Source: an uncultured Gemmiger sp. (lineage in GTDB: Bacteria > Bacillota > Clostridia > Oscillospirales > Ruminococcaceae). Taken from it: 39,704 nucleotides of DNA. Location of the stretch: assembly GCA_947629015.1 (NCBI GenBank), contig CANRCB010000018.1:1-39704 (forward strand). Direction: 5' to 3'. Under the pieces are notes generated by a model. That model was given only the letters and a program-made list of their open reading frames with translations, ran no database searches and was not told the origin of the DNA. The position numbers and the translations under genes were made by a program. Of the stretch, positions 16,853 through 24,645 are shown piece by piece; the stretch's first letter is position 1, and the number at the start of each line of letters is the position of its first letter.

Positions 16853-18868
16853 TTACTGCGCGAGGATGCCGTACCGCCGGCAGAGGGCGGTAAATTCCGG
16901 GCTGCCGGTGAAACCGGCCATCACGCTCTCACGGCTCCCGCCCTCGCGGAGCTTTGTCAGCCAGATGCCCTCCTCGCCGTCTTTCGGCACGCGGTCAAAG
17001 AAGGCACGGTACAGATACTGTACAAACGTCTCATCGTCAAAGTTGCGGGCCTTGAACTCATCGCTGAAGATGAACCCTTCCGCAACGGTATGGCCCGTGT
17101 TTTTGCGGGTGCGCAGGTTCTCCATCCATGCCTGCGCGTTTTCGTCCGGGCCGCGGTCGAGGCAGACACGGTACAGCCGCACCACAAAGTCCTCCACGCC
17201 GTCGGTGGCGCCGCACCCGGCGCAGGTACCACGCCGCACCGTGCCGACACCCTCCGGCTCGGCGGTGCCGGTGCCGGGGTCGATGCCGTACTGCGCGCAG
17301 ATGGCCTTGAACTCATTGCTGCCGACAAAGCCGTTGAACACGTGCTCACGGCTCTGGCCCTCTTCCTCAAGTACGCGCATCCACGCGGCGTGGCCCTCGG
17401 TGTCCGGCTCGCGGCCCATGAAGGCGCTGTACAGATGGTCGATATAGCAGCTGTTGCAGTAGTTTTTCGCCTTGAACTCATCGCTGAAGATAAAGCCGCA
17501 GGCCGCCTGGCTGCCGGTGTTGCGGCCGGTGGCCAAAGCATCCGACCAGCCCCGCAGGCCGGCCTCGTCCGGATCACGCTCCAGGCAGACCTCGTACAGG
17601 CGCTTGACAAAGGCGGAGATTTTCAGCGCCTTGGTGTCAACGTAGCTGACGGTATATTGGATGGCGTAACCCCGCCCGTCGGCGGCGGTATAGGTGACCC
17701 TGACATCCAGGGTATCGTCGATGTCAAAGGAGTTGCGGCCGTCGGGGTTGAGGCCGAAGATCACGCAGTTGCCGCCGCCGTAGCCGCCGGTGTTGTAGCG
17801 GAAGTACCCGTCACTGGTGCCCCCGTGCTCGTCATCAAAGAAGGTGTAGGTGCGGTCTTCCTTGTGGCTGTAGATGGTGGCGCGGACGTTGGTCATGGTC
17901 AGGCTGCGCGGTGTAGACAGGGTGAACAGGCCCGCGCTCAACTCATAGGGGGTATTCTCGGTCGGCCAGGCGACATACTCGCCCGCATCCCAGCTGCTGC
18001 TGCCATCAAGGGCGTACATGGCGCTGTAGAAACTGCTGCTGTAGGCATTTTCACTCTTTTCGGCATAGCCGAAGCCGGTTTGCGTCATCCGGGGGTCGAG
18101 CACCCAGCGGCGGTGGCCCATGGTCTCGGCATTTTCCAACCCCTCCGACAGATACAGCTGCACCGTGCCGGCCAGGTTGAGTTTGATCCCATACCCGCTG
18201 GAGATATTGCTGGCGGCGGCGCCGGCGGCGCCCAGGGCGAAAAAGTCCTCCGGCATACCGGCGGGCATTTCGGGGTAATGGGTCATTTTTCCATTCACCG
18301 CCATGACCACGCTGGCATGCTGCGCCAGGTCATTGTAGTTTGTGTTGAGCTCCACCGGTTCCAGCCCCGCCACAAAGCGGGTGAGGTTGAGCGCGTTGAG
18401 GCCGTTTTGCAGGGCCGCATCGGTCAGGGTGCCGGCCGCCAGGGCCACGGTATAGTTTGAAAAGTTGGGAGACTGGCCGTAGCTGACGGGGGTCGAAAGA
18501 TCCAGCGGCCATTGTGCCACCGCCTCGGCGACCTCGTCATAGGTACGGCCGTGCAGCGTAAGGTTTTGCGGCTGGGCCGCGGCGTAGCCCGCCTCCCACT
18601 GGACGGCCTCTTCCGTCATGACCGGCGGCTCGTACCCTTCGGGCAGGCCAGCCTCCGGCTCCTCGGCGGGGGCAGGCTCCTCCGCAGGGGCAGGTTCCTC
18701 CGTGGGCACGGGCTCCTCAACGGGCGTGGGCTCCTCAACGGGCGCAGGTTCCGCCGTCTGTTCGGCGGGCGGCACCGGCCCGGCCGGCAGCTCCGCCAGG
18801 GCGGCCAGGGTGCTGTTCAGGCACAGGGCCGCGGCCAGCAGCAGCGCCGCAAGGTTCTTTTTGCGCAT
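16853..18868 (-). CDS. Secreted CAP (SCP-like) domain protein with DUF4214 modules
   Basis: 671-aa protein. A signal peptide ('KKNLAALLLAAALCLNSTLAALA') is followed by a Pro/Glu/Ala-rich repetitive stretch ('PVEEPTPVEEPVPTEEPAP'). A CAP domain spans roughly residues 160-400 ('LNALNLTRFVAGLEPVELN', 'LAQHASVVMAVNGKMTHYP', 'MGHRRWVLDP'). Two DUF4214 modules make up the C-terminal 240 residues ('FVKRLYEVCLERDPDEAGL', 'FVVRLYRVCLDRGPDENA', 'FIFSDEFKA'). No sortase motif is seen. It shares its C-terminal architecture with the protein at the left edge of the window. Function at the surface is inferred only. AAAGGAG precedes the ATG. Confidence 0.88.
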   Translation of the reverse strand: MRKKNLAALLLAAALCLNSTLAALAELPAGPVPPAEQTAEPAPVEEPTPVEEPVPTEEPAPAEEPAPAEEPEAGLPEGYEPPVMTEEAVQWEAGYAAAQPQNLTLHGRTYDEVAEAVAQWPLDLSTPVSYGQSPNFSNYTVALAAGTLTDAALQNGLNALNLTRFVAGLEPVELNTNYNDLAQHASVVMAVNGKMTHYPEMPAGMPEDFFALGAAGAAASNISSGYGIKLNLAGTVQLYLSEGLENAETMGHRRWVLDPRMTQTGFGYAEKSENAYSSSFYSAMYALDGSSSWDAGEYVAWPTENTPYELSAGLFTLSTPRSLTMTNVRATIYSHKEDRTYTFFDDEHGGTSDGYFRYNTGGYGGGNCVIFGLNPDGRNSFDIDDTLDVRVTYTAADGRGYAIQYTVSYVDTKALKISAFVKRLYEVCLERDPDEAGLRGWSDALATGRNTGSQAACGFIFSDEFKAKNYCNSCYIDHLYSAFMGREPDTEGHAAWMRVLEEEGQSREHVFNGFVGSNEFKAICAQYGIDPGTGTAEPEGVGTVRRGTCAGCGATDGVEDFVVRLYRVCLDRGPDENAQAWMENLRTRKNTGHTVAEGFIFSDEFKARNFDDETFVQYLYRAFFDRVPKDGEEGIWLTKLREGGSRESVMAGFTGSPEFTALCRRYGILAQ

Positions 18869-18971
18869 GGTCCTCGCTCCTTTTTCTTGCCGGCCCGCGC
18901 CAAAGCGGGCCGTTTGTTTTACCGCCTTGATTTTACACCTTGGGGCGCGGTTTTGTCAACATCGGCGGGGC

Positions 18972-20801
18972 TCATCCGTCCAGCGCCGCGGCGGCGGCCT
19001 CCTCGGCGAACTGGCGGCTGTAGAGGGTGTGGTAGTACCCGCGCTTTTGCAGAAGCTCCTGATGGCGGCCCTGCTCGACGATGTGCCCGTCCCTGACGAC
19101 GAGGATGAGGTCCGCCTTGCGGATGGTGGACAAGCGGTGCGCGATGAGGAAGGACGTGCGGTCCCGCAGCAGGTGGTCGATGGCGCTCTGGATGAGCTGT
19201 TCGGTCTGGGTGTCGATGGAGGAGGTGGCCTCGTCCAGCACAAAGATGCGCGGGTCGGCCAGGACGGCGCGCGCAAAGCTGATGAGCTGCTTCTCTCCGG
19301 TGGAGAGGCGGTCGCCCCCTTCGCCGACCTCGGTGTCCCACCCGCGGGGCAGCTTGGCGACGACGGTGTCGGCCGAGACGGCTTTGGCCGCGGCCTCGAC
19401 CTCGGCGTCGGTGGCGTCCAGGCGGCCGTAGCGGATGTTATCGCGCACGGTGCCGCTGAACAGGTGCGGGTTTTGCAGCACATAGCCGAGGTTGGCGTGC
19501 AGCCACAGCTGGCTGCGCTGCCGGTAATCCACCCCGTCGATGAGCACCTGGCCGGACGTCGGCTCAAAAAAGCGGCAGGCCAGGTTGACCAGCGTCGATT
19601 TGCCGGCGCCCGTCTCGCCCACAAGGGCCACCGTGGTGCCGGCCGGGATGTGCAAATTGAAATGGCTCAGCACCTCGTCGCCGCCGTCGGGGTAGCGGAA
19701 GCTGACGTCCCGGAATTCGATCTCGCCCCGGAGCGGGGGCCAGTTTTCCGGCCTGGGGGCGAACACGTCGCCGTACCGCGCCGTGACGGCGGGGCTGTCG
19801 GCGATCTGGGGCTTTTCGTCAAACAGGCCGGTGACGCGCTCGATGGATGCCTGGATGGAGATGAACTCGGCGATGTTGGCGGCGGTGTTCTGGATGGGCT
19901 CAAAGATGCCCACGGCATAGCTGGTGAACACCGACAGGGTGGCGATGTCCAGCACGCCGTCCAGCGTCATGTAGCCGCCGCGCAGCAGCACGATGGCCAC
20001 CGCCGCGGTGGAGAAGAACAGCACCAGCGGGATGTACACGGCGTTCAGGCGGTAGGCCTGCACGCCGGCGTGGCGGGCCCTGGCGCTCAGGGCGGTGAAA
20101 CCGGCGGTGTTTTGCGCCTCCAGCACAATGGTCTTGCTCGTTTTGGCGCCGGTGATGCCCTCGTTGAAGGCGCCGGTGATCTCAGAGTTGAGCTTGCGCA
20201 CCTTGCGGTTCCAGCGCAGGATGCGGTTCTGGAAGGCCCACGTCAGCACCGCGATGGCGGGCACGATGGCGATGACCGGCAGCGCCAGCCGCCAGTTGAG
20301 GGCCAGCATTGCCGCGAAGGTGCCGCCGACGTAGAACAGCGCCCACATAATATCGGTCAGGTTCCAGGCCAGCGTGCCGGCGATGCGCTGGGTATCGCTC
20401 ATCAGGCGGGAGATGAGGTAGCCCACCGGCGTGACGTTGTAAAAGCTCAGCGACAAGGTTTGCAGGTGGCGGAACAGGTCCCGGCGCATATCGCGGCCGA
20501 GGTGCATCTCGATCTGCATCGAGCCGCGGCCGAACCCCACCACCGAAAGCGCCTGGATGAGGATGGCCCCCAGGTACGCCAGCGCGTAGGGCCAAAGCCC
20601 CGCGAGCGTGCCGGGCCCGATAAAGCGGGCGATGGCATACCGCTGGAACAGCGGCAGCACCACGTCGATGAGGGCGGTGAAGCCGTTGCACGCCACCACC
20701 GCGAGGAATATCCAACGGTAGGGCCGGCAGAAGGGCCACAACCGCTTCCAGACCGAAAGGTCAAGATCCTTTGTATATTCCTGTTCGTCAAAGGCGGGCA
20801 T
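18972..20801 (-). CDS. ABC exporter half, catalytic-Glu subunit with degenerate signature
   Basis: 609-aa type IV ABC exporter half-transporter: six membrane segments (residues 30-310), then an ATPase with Walker A 'GETGAGKST' (395-403), Q-loop 'LQNPHLFSG', signature 'LSTGEKQ' at 499 in place of LSGGQ, Walker B 'RIFVLDEATSSID' with catalytic Glu 524, and H-loop 'LIAHRLS'. Its start overlaps the stop of the upstream half-transporter by one base (TGATG), so the two are translationally coupled and surely form a heterodimer. The altered signature is matched by an altered Walker B in the partner, as in BmrCD, LmrCD or TM287/288. Multidrug or peptide export is likely; substrate unknown. Confidence 0.92.
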   Translation of the reverse strand: MPAFDEQEYTKDLDLSVWKRLWPFCRPYRWIFLAVVACNGFTALIDVVLPLFQRYAIARFIGPGTLAGLWPYALAYLGAILIQALSVVGFGRGSMQIEMHLGRDMRRDLFRHLQTLSLSFYNVTPVGYLISRLMSDTQRIAGTLAWNLTDIMWALFYVGGTFAAMLALNWRLALPVIAIVPAIAVLTWAFQNRILRWNRKVRKLNSEITGAFNEGITGAKTSKTIVLEAQNTAGFTALSARARHAGVQAYRLNAVYIPLVLFFSTAAVAIVLLRGGYMTLDGVLDIATLSVFTSYAVGIFEPIQNTAANIAEFISIQASIERVTGLFDEKPQIADSPAVTARYGDVFAPRPENWPPLRGEIEFRDVSFRYPDGGDEVLSHFNLHIPAGTTVALVGETGAGKSTLVNLACRFFEPTSGQVLIDGVDYRQRSQLWLHANLGYVLQNPHLFSGTVRDNIRYGRLDATDAEVEAAAKAVSADTVVAKLPRGWDTEVGEGGDRLSTGEKQLISFARAVLADPRIFVLDEATSSIDTQTEQLIQSAIDHLLRDRTSFLIAHRLSTIRKADLILVVRDGHIVEQGRHQELLQKRGYYHTLYSRQFAEEAAAAALDG

Positions 20802-22651
20802 CAGGCTTCACCTCCTTTGGGGGCGGCGGCGCCCTCCAAAAGCAGGCGGTCGCCGCTGTTCATCTGGATGTCGTAAATGTCCTTGTACAGGCCGGGGCGG
20901 GCGATGAGCTCGGCGTGGGTGCCGATGTCGGCCACGCGGCCGCCGTCCAGCACCAGGATGGTGTCCGCCTGCATCAGCGTGGTCACGCGGTGGGAGATGA
21001 GGATGACGGTGCTGCCGCCCAGCTCCCGCCGCAGCGCGGCGCGGATGGCGGCGTCGGTCTCGGCGTCAACGGCGGAGAGTGAATCGTCAAACACCATCAC
21101 CGGCGCGCCCTGCAAAAGCATCCGGGCGATGGCCACGCGCTGCTTCTGCCCGCCCGAGAGCGTCACGCCGCGCTCGCCCACCAGGGTATCGTATCGCGCG
21201 GGGAAGGCCATCACGGCGTCGTCCACGCAGGCGATGGCGGCCGCGCGGCGGATCTCGGCAAGGGGGGCGCCGGGCCGGGTGGCGGCGATGTTCTCGCGGA
21301 TGGTGCGGCTGAACAAAAACGGCTCCTGCAGACAAAGGCCCACCTGCCGGCGCAGGCTGGCGCGGGTGAACTGCTCCAGCGGCACGCCGCCCACCGTGAT
21401 GCGCCCGCAGCCCGGCGGCAGGTCATACAGGCGGTCGAGCAGGTGCACCAGCGTGCTCTTGCCGCTGCCCGTGCCGCCCAGCACCGCGAAGGTGCGCCCG
21501 GCGGGGATGGTGAAGCTGACGTCGTCGAGCACCTTGGGCCCGCCGCCGTAGCCGAAGGTGACGTGCTCAAACACGATGTCGCCGTCGGCGGGGTGGGGCG
21601 CGGCGCCGGGGGCGTCCTGCTCCCGCGGGGCCTGCAAAATGTAGCCCACACGGTCCATCGAGACGCCGGCCTTGCTCATGTCGGACAGGACGCGCCCCAG
21701 CATACGCACCGGCCACGCCAGCGAGCCGTTGTAGGTGACGAAGGCGAGGAAGTCGCCCAGCGTGATGCTGCCGTGTACGGCGCGCACGGTGCCGGCGATG
21801 ATGATGACCATCACCTGCAAACAGGTCAGCAGCGTGCCGGAGGCCCAGTACACCGAGAGCAGGCTGCCCAGCCGCACCCACAGGGAGGAGTAAAAATCGT
21901 TTTTGGCGTTGAAGCGCTCCACCTCGAACCGCTCCCGCCCGAAGGCGCGCACCACGCGCACGCCGGTCAGGTTCTCCTGCGCGGCGGTGGTCACGGCGCC
22001 CTCGGCCTCGTCGGCGGCCTTGAAGCGGCCGGAGATGCCGCGGTAGAACAGCCCCGAGGCCAGCCCCGACACGGGGATGAAGGCAACGGCGATAAGGGTG
22101 AGCGGCACATCCATGCGGAACATCAGCACCACGTACAAAACGATCAAAAACAGCGTGCGCACCACCGTGACCAGCTGCCGGCAGGCGAAATCCTGCACGA
22201 CCTGCACGTCGGAGGTGCAGCGCTGGATGAGGTCCCCGGTGGAATGGGCGGTGTGCCAGGCAAAGCTCAGGTGCTGGATGTGCTCATACAGCGTGTCGCG
22301 CATGGCTTTGACGAACCGCTCGTTGCCGACGGCGAACAGCAGCCGCTGCCCGAACCCGAACGCCCCGCGCAGCGCGGCAGCCGCCAGCACCGCGCCCGCC
22401 GCCCACCACAAAGCGCGCGCGGGGTCGGCGCGCAGGGCGGCAAGCACGCTTTGCGGCAAAAAGGTCTGCGGCTCGCTGCCCAGGATGCTGTCCACCGTGA
22501 CGCGGATGATCTGCGGCGTCACGGCGTGGCAGGCGGTGTCCAGGCAGGCGCACACCAGCCCGCCCAGGAACAGCCACACGCAGGGGCGCAAAAACCGCCA
22601 GATGAGCCCCATCTTGGCGCGCGGCGCCAGATGGAACGGCTTTTCGTCCAT
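20801..22651 (-). CDS. ABC exporter half, degenerate Walker B subunit
   Basis: 616-aa half-transporter with an N-terminal exporter-type membrane domain and a C-terminal ATPase: Walker A 'GGTGSGKST', Q-loop 'LQEPFLFS', normal signature 'LSGGQKQR', but Walker B 'VMVFDDSLSAVD' with Asp where the catalytic Glu should be. This subunit's Walker sites plus the partner's 'LSTGE' would build the non-hydrolytic site; its LSGGQ would complete the partner's active site. It is the first gene of the exporter operon and follows a 24-codon leader peptide gene and a terminator hairpin, suggesting attenuation control. The ATG is preceded by GGGGAAAGGA. Confidence 0.92.
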   Translation of the reverse strand: MDEKPFHLAPRAKMGLIWRFLRPCVWLFLGGLVCACLDTACHAVTPQIIRVTVDSILGSEPQTFLPQSVLAALRADPARALWWAAGAVLAAAALRGAFGFGQRLLFAVGNERFVKAMRDTLYEHIQHLSFAWHTAHSTGDLIQRCTSDVQVVQDFACRQLVTVVRTLFLIVLYVVLMFRMDVPLTLIAVAFIPVSGLASGLFYRGISGRFKAADEAEGAVTTAAQENLTGVRVVRAFGRERFEVERFNAKNDFYSSLWVRLGSLLSVYWASGTLLTCLQVMVIIIAGTVRAVHGSITLGDFLAFVTYNGSLAWPVRMLGRVLSDMSKAGVSMDRVGYILQAPREQDAPGAAPHPADGDIVFEHVTFGYGGGPKVLDDVSFTIPAGRTFAVLGGTGSGKSTLVHLLDRLYDLPPGCGRITVGGVPLEQFTRASLRRQVGLCLQEPFLFSRTIRENIAATRPGAPLAEIRRAAAIACVDDAVMAFPARYDTLVGERGVTLSGGQKQRVAIARMLLQGAPVMVFDDSLSAVDAETDAAIRAALRRELGGSTVILISHRVTTLMQADTILVLDGGRVADIGTHAELIARPGLYKDIYDIQMNSGDRLLLEGAAAPKGGEA

Positions 22652-22687
22652 AAAATCCTTTCCCCTTTCTCACAAACAGACACAAAA

Positions 22688-22714
22688 GTGCCCCTGCTCA
22701 CCGAGCAGGGGCAC
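22688..22714 (-). terminator. Attenuator-like terminator between leader peptide and ABC exporter
   Basis: 12-bp perfect stem (GTGCCCCTGCTC and complement) with a 3-base loop, followed on the minus strand by TTTTGTGTCTGTTTG. It lies between the promoter/leader ORF and the first exporter gene, so it must be bypassed for expression. The leader ORF contains GCAGGGGGCA (22763-22772), complementary to TGCCCCTGC of the 5' arm, an obvious anti-terminator. Confidence 0.75.
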
Positions 22715-22734
22715 AGCATTGCGCGGCACGCGGC

Positions 22735-22809
22735 CTACGCCGCGATCCAAAAGCGCGCACGATGCCCCCTGCGGGCCAAATTCCGGAGCTTTTTACCGTA
22801 CAGCAGCAT
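22735..22809 (-). CDS. 24-aa leader peptide of the ABC exporter operon
   Basis: Short ORF beginning MLLYGKKLRN and ending HRARFWIAA, basic, preceded by an excellent GGAAAGGAGG at 8 bases from the ATG. It starts about 36 bases downstream of the promoter -10 and ends 21 bases before the terminator hairpin. Placement and the ability of its codons 13-16 to pair with the terminator's 5' arm suggest ribosome-controlled attenuation, as known for leader peptides of drug exporters such as B. subtilis bmrB-bmrCD. Sequence itself has no recognised homologue. Confidence 0.65.
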   Translation of the reverse strand: MLLYGKKLRNLARRGHRARFWIAA

Positions 22810-22844
22810 GGTGCGCGCCTCCTTTCCGTTTGATTTCCTGCGCC

Positions 22845-22874
22845 AGTATAACAGGCGGGGGAAGGGTTTGTCAA
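22845..22874 (-). promoter_or_regulatory. Promoter of the leader-ABC exporter operon
   Basis: Minus strand TTGACA, 18 bases, TATACT. The -35 is only 10 bases from the left prophage repeat, so the prophage replaced everything upstream of this promoter. Confidence 0.75.
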
Positions 22875-22884
22875 CCCGTTTTAC

Positions 22885-22900
22885 CAAATTGTTATCAAAG
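22885..22900. repeat. Left prophage direct repeat (att-like)
   Basis: CAAATTGTTATCAAAG, identical to 31732-31747. With the preceding TA and one differing base the match extends to 18 of 19. Confidence 0.85.
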
Positions 22901-22916
22901 TGAAAAGTCCTATAGT
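22889..22916 (+). promoter_or_regulatory. Candidate early phage promoter overlapping the direct repeat
   Basis: TTGTTA (within the direct repeat), 16 bases, TATAGT, 80 bases before the first phage gene. Because the repeat is kept on circularisation, the promoter would be the same in phage circle and prophage. Confidence 0.4.
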
Positions 22917-22925
22917 AAACGCATA
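22907..22925. repeat. Left terminal inverted repeat of the phage
   Basis: GTCCTATAGTAAACGCATA matches the reverse complement of 31708-31726 at 14 of 19 positions, including a perfect AACGCATA core. It begins 6 bases inside the left direct repeat; the right copy begins 5 bases inside its repeat. Confidence 0.55.
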
Positions 22926-22996
22926 CAGCAAACCGTCCTGTATATCCAAAAACCTACAACAAAAATCTAGGCGGGGAAAAAGAAAGGAGCAACCCT

Positions 22997-23341
22997 ATGA
23001 AATACGTAGTTTTGGGCATCCAGCGGAGCGCCGGCGCTTTCAAGGCCGACGATGGCCGTGAAATCGAGTTTGACAACTCTGTCCTGCAATGCGCCCGTCG
23101 TGCGAGCGGCAAGGGTCGCGAGGCGAAGGTTGCCGGCGTGATGGTCGAGACTGTCAAAGTCAAGAGCGGCATTTTTGGCAATTTCTGCGAAGATATCGGT
23201 CTTGCCGTCGCTTCTGACCTCATCGGTAGCATCGTCAATGCCAGCTTTGATAAGTATGGCAGCGTTGAGGAGCTTGACCTCATCAAGCACGCCGCCGAGC
23301 GCACCGACAAGGACGAGTATGCCGACCTGCCCAGAGCGTGA
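22997..23341 (+). CDS. Small phage protein, candidate ssDNA-binding protein
   Basis: 114-aa soluble protein, no membrane segment, preceded by AAAGGAG. No recognised motif. The N-terminal 55 residues look beta-rich ('KYVVLGIQRSAGAFKADDGREIEFDN...VAGVMVETVKVKSG'), the rest helical and charged. In filamentous phages the gene beside rep commonly encodes the ssDNA-binding protein (pV), so that role is inferred from position and size alone. Directly after its stop codon comes the hairpin and replication-origin region. Confidence 0.5.
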   Translation: MKYVVLGIQRSAGAFKADDGREIEFDNSVLQCARRASGKGREAKVAGVMVETVKVKSGIFGNFCEDIGLAVASDLIGSIVNASFDKYGSVEELDLIKHAAERTDKDEYADLPRA

Positions 23342-23344
23342 CGG

Positions 23345-23381
23345 CCCGGGGGCTCCCGCGCGGAGCGCGGGAGCCCCCGGG
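23345..23381. other. 17-bp perfect GC hairpin beside the origin
   Basis: CCCGGGGGCTCCCGCGC, loop GGA, perfect complement. No T-run follows, so it is not a standard terminator. It abuts the origin stem-loop with no gap and starts 4 bases after the preceding stop codon. Confidence 0.75.
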
Positions 23382-23413
23382 AAGTGGCCGGGCCAGTATT
23401 ACCCCGGCCACTT
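23382..23413 (+). other. CRESS-type replication origin: stem-loop with nonanucleotide CAGTATTAC
   Basis: Perfect 11-bp stem AAGTGGCCGGG (23382-23392) and CCCGGCCACTT (23403-23413), with a 10-base loop containing CAGTATTAC (23394-23402). This fits the NANTATTAC consensus that circo-, cyclo- and geminivirus Reps nick between T7 and A8. It lies on the same strand as, and 112 bases before, the rep gene, which has matching CRESS-type motifs. Calling it the rolling-circle origin is an inference from this combination. Confidence 0.85.
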
Positions 23414-23507
23414 TTGTTACAACCCCAATTCCTAGCGGCTACACGTCAAAGACCCTGTAACACATAACTTTTGTTACAACCGTTACACACCAACTTTTGT
23501 TACAACC
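23410..23507 (+). repeat. Three identical 15-bp iterons, candidate Rep-binding sites
   Basis: ACTTTTGTTACAACC occurs exactly at 23410-23424, 23467-23481 and 23493-23507. The first overlaps the right arm of the origin stem. Extra GTTACA half-copies lie between them. Iterated sites next to the nicking hairpin are the usual Rep-recognition arrangement of CRESS viruses and rolling-circle plasmids. Confidence 0.8.
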
Positions 23508-23525
23508 AAATAAAGGGGTGTCCGT

Positions 23526-24560
23526 ATGGCCGACAAGCTCCCCACGGCGGCCCGCAGGTGGCTTGTGACCATCAACAACCCCACCGACAAAGGGCTTTCC
23601 CATGATACGCTTAAGGATATCATGGCTCACGGACAAGTTACCGATTACTGGTGTATGTGCGACGAGATCGGCGACGAGTGCGAGACGTTGCACACACACC
23701 TTTATATTGTCTTTCAGCGTCCCGCCCGCTTTTCAACCCTGCGGGCAAAGTTCCAAAATTCCCACCTTGACCGCCCCAACGGCACGAGCGCCGAGTGCCG
23801 GGCCTATGTCCTCAAAGACGGCCCCAAGTTCAATAAGCAACCGGATGGCAAGTATCATTATGTCGGTTCCAAAAAGCAGGAACACGACGGTACAAACTAC
23901 TCCGATACGTTTGAAGAACAGGGCGAGCTCCCCGAGGAACATCAAGGCAAGCGCACCGACATCGACCGCCTTTTTACCATGATAGCGGATGGCTTGGATA
24001 ATTACGAGATCATCTCCCAAAACCCATCCTACATGGACAAGCTCACGGCGATTGAGCGTACCCGGCAAATACTGACGGAAAAGCAGTACCGGGAAGAATT
24101 TAGGATTCTGGACGTGACATATATCTACGGCCCGCCCCGTACCGGAAAAACCCGCTCCGTCATGGATGAGTACGGCTATAGCGGCGTTTGCCGTGTCACC
24201 GACTACAAACACCCCTTTGACAACTACCGGGGCCAAGACGTTCTACTGCTGGACGAATACCGCAACGGTATCAAGATAAGCGAGATATTGCCCCTGCTGG
24301 AAGGCTACCCCGTCGAGCTCCCTTGCCGCTATGCCAACAAACAAGCCTGTTTCACCAAAGTCTACATAGTGAGCAACGAGCCGCTGGAGTTCCAGTATAG
24401 CAACATCCGCTTCGATAATCCCCATACCTACATGGCATGGCTGGAACGTCTAAACCGCATCCGTGTTTTTTCGGATGACGGCACCCACAAGGATTACACC
24501 GTTAAGGAGTATATGTCCCGCCCCGGATTCATCCCCTACAACGGCCCATGGCCTACTTGA
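23526..24560 (+). CDS. rep: CRESS-type replication initiator: HUH endonuclease plus SF3 helicase
   Basis: 344-aa Rep. Endonuclease motif I is 'WLVTINNP' (12-19), motif II 'LHTHLYIVF' with H56 and H58, motif III 'AYVLKDG' with the single catalytic Y94 and K97. The SF3 helicase half has Walker A 'GPPRTGKT' (202-209), Walker B 'DVLLLDE' (238-244), motif C 'YIVSN' (280-284) and a basic 'RLNRIRVF' near the C-terminus. Order and spacing match Reps of circoviruses, related CRESS-DNA viruses and the bacterial pCRESS/phytoplasma plasmids. Filamentous phages usually carry other initiators. It would nick the upstream stem-loop and drive rolling-circle synthesis. The ATG follows AAAGGGGTG. Confidence 0.92.
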   Translation: MADKLPTAARRWLVTINNPTDKGLSHDTLKDIMAHGQVTDYWCMCDEIGDECETLHTHLYIVFQRPARFSTLRAKFQNSHLDRPNGTSAECRAYVLKDGPKFNKQPDGKYHYVGSKKQEHDGTNYSDTFEEQGELPEEHQGKRTDIDRLFTMIADGLDNYEIISQNPSYMDKLTAIERTRQILTEKQYREEFRILDVTYIYGPPRTGKTRSVMDEYGYSGVCRVTDYKHPFDNYRGQDVLLLDEYRNGIKISEILPLLEGYPVELPCRYANKQACFTKVYIVSNEPLEFQYSNIRFDNPHTYMAWLERLNRIRVFSDDGTHKDYTVKEYMSRPGFIPYNGPWPT

Positions 24561-24645
24561 ATATACACTTACAAAAACCCGGTGTACCGCCGCAAGGCGT
24601 CTACATAAAAAATCCCCGCGCGAGCGGGAGAAAGGAGAAACACCC

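Noticed and set aside
23410-23507. Three identical 15-mers considered as a small CRISPR remnant.
   Set aside because: Unequal short spacing (42 and 11 bases between) and location between the nicking stem-loop and rep fit iterons.
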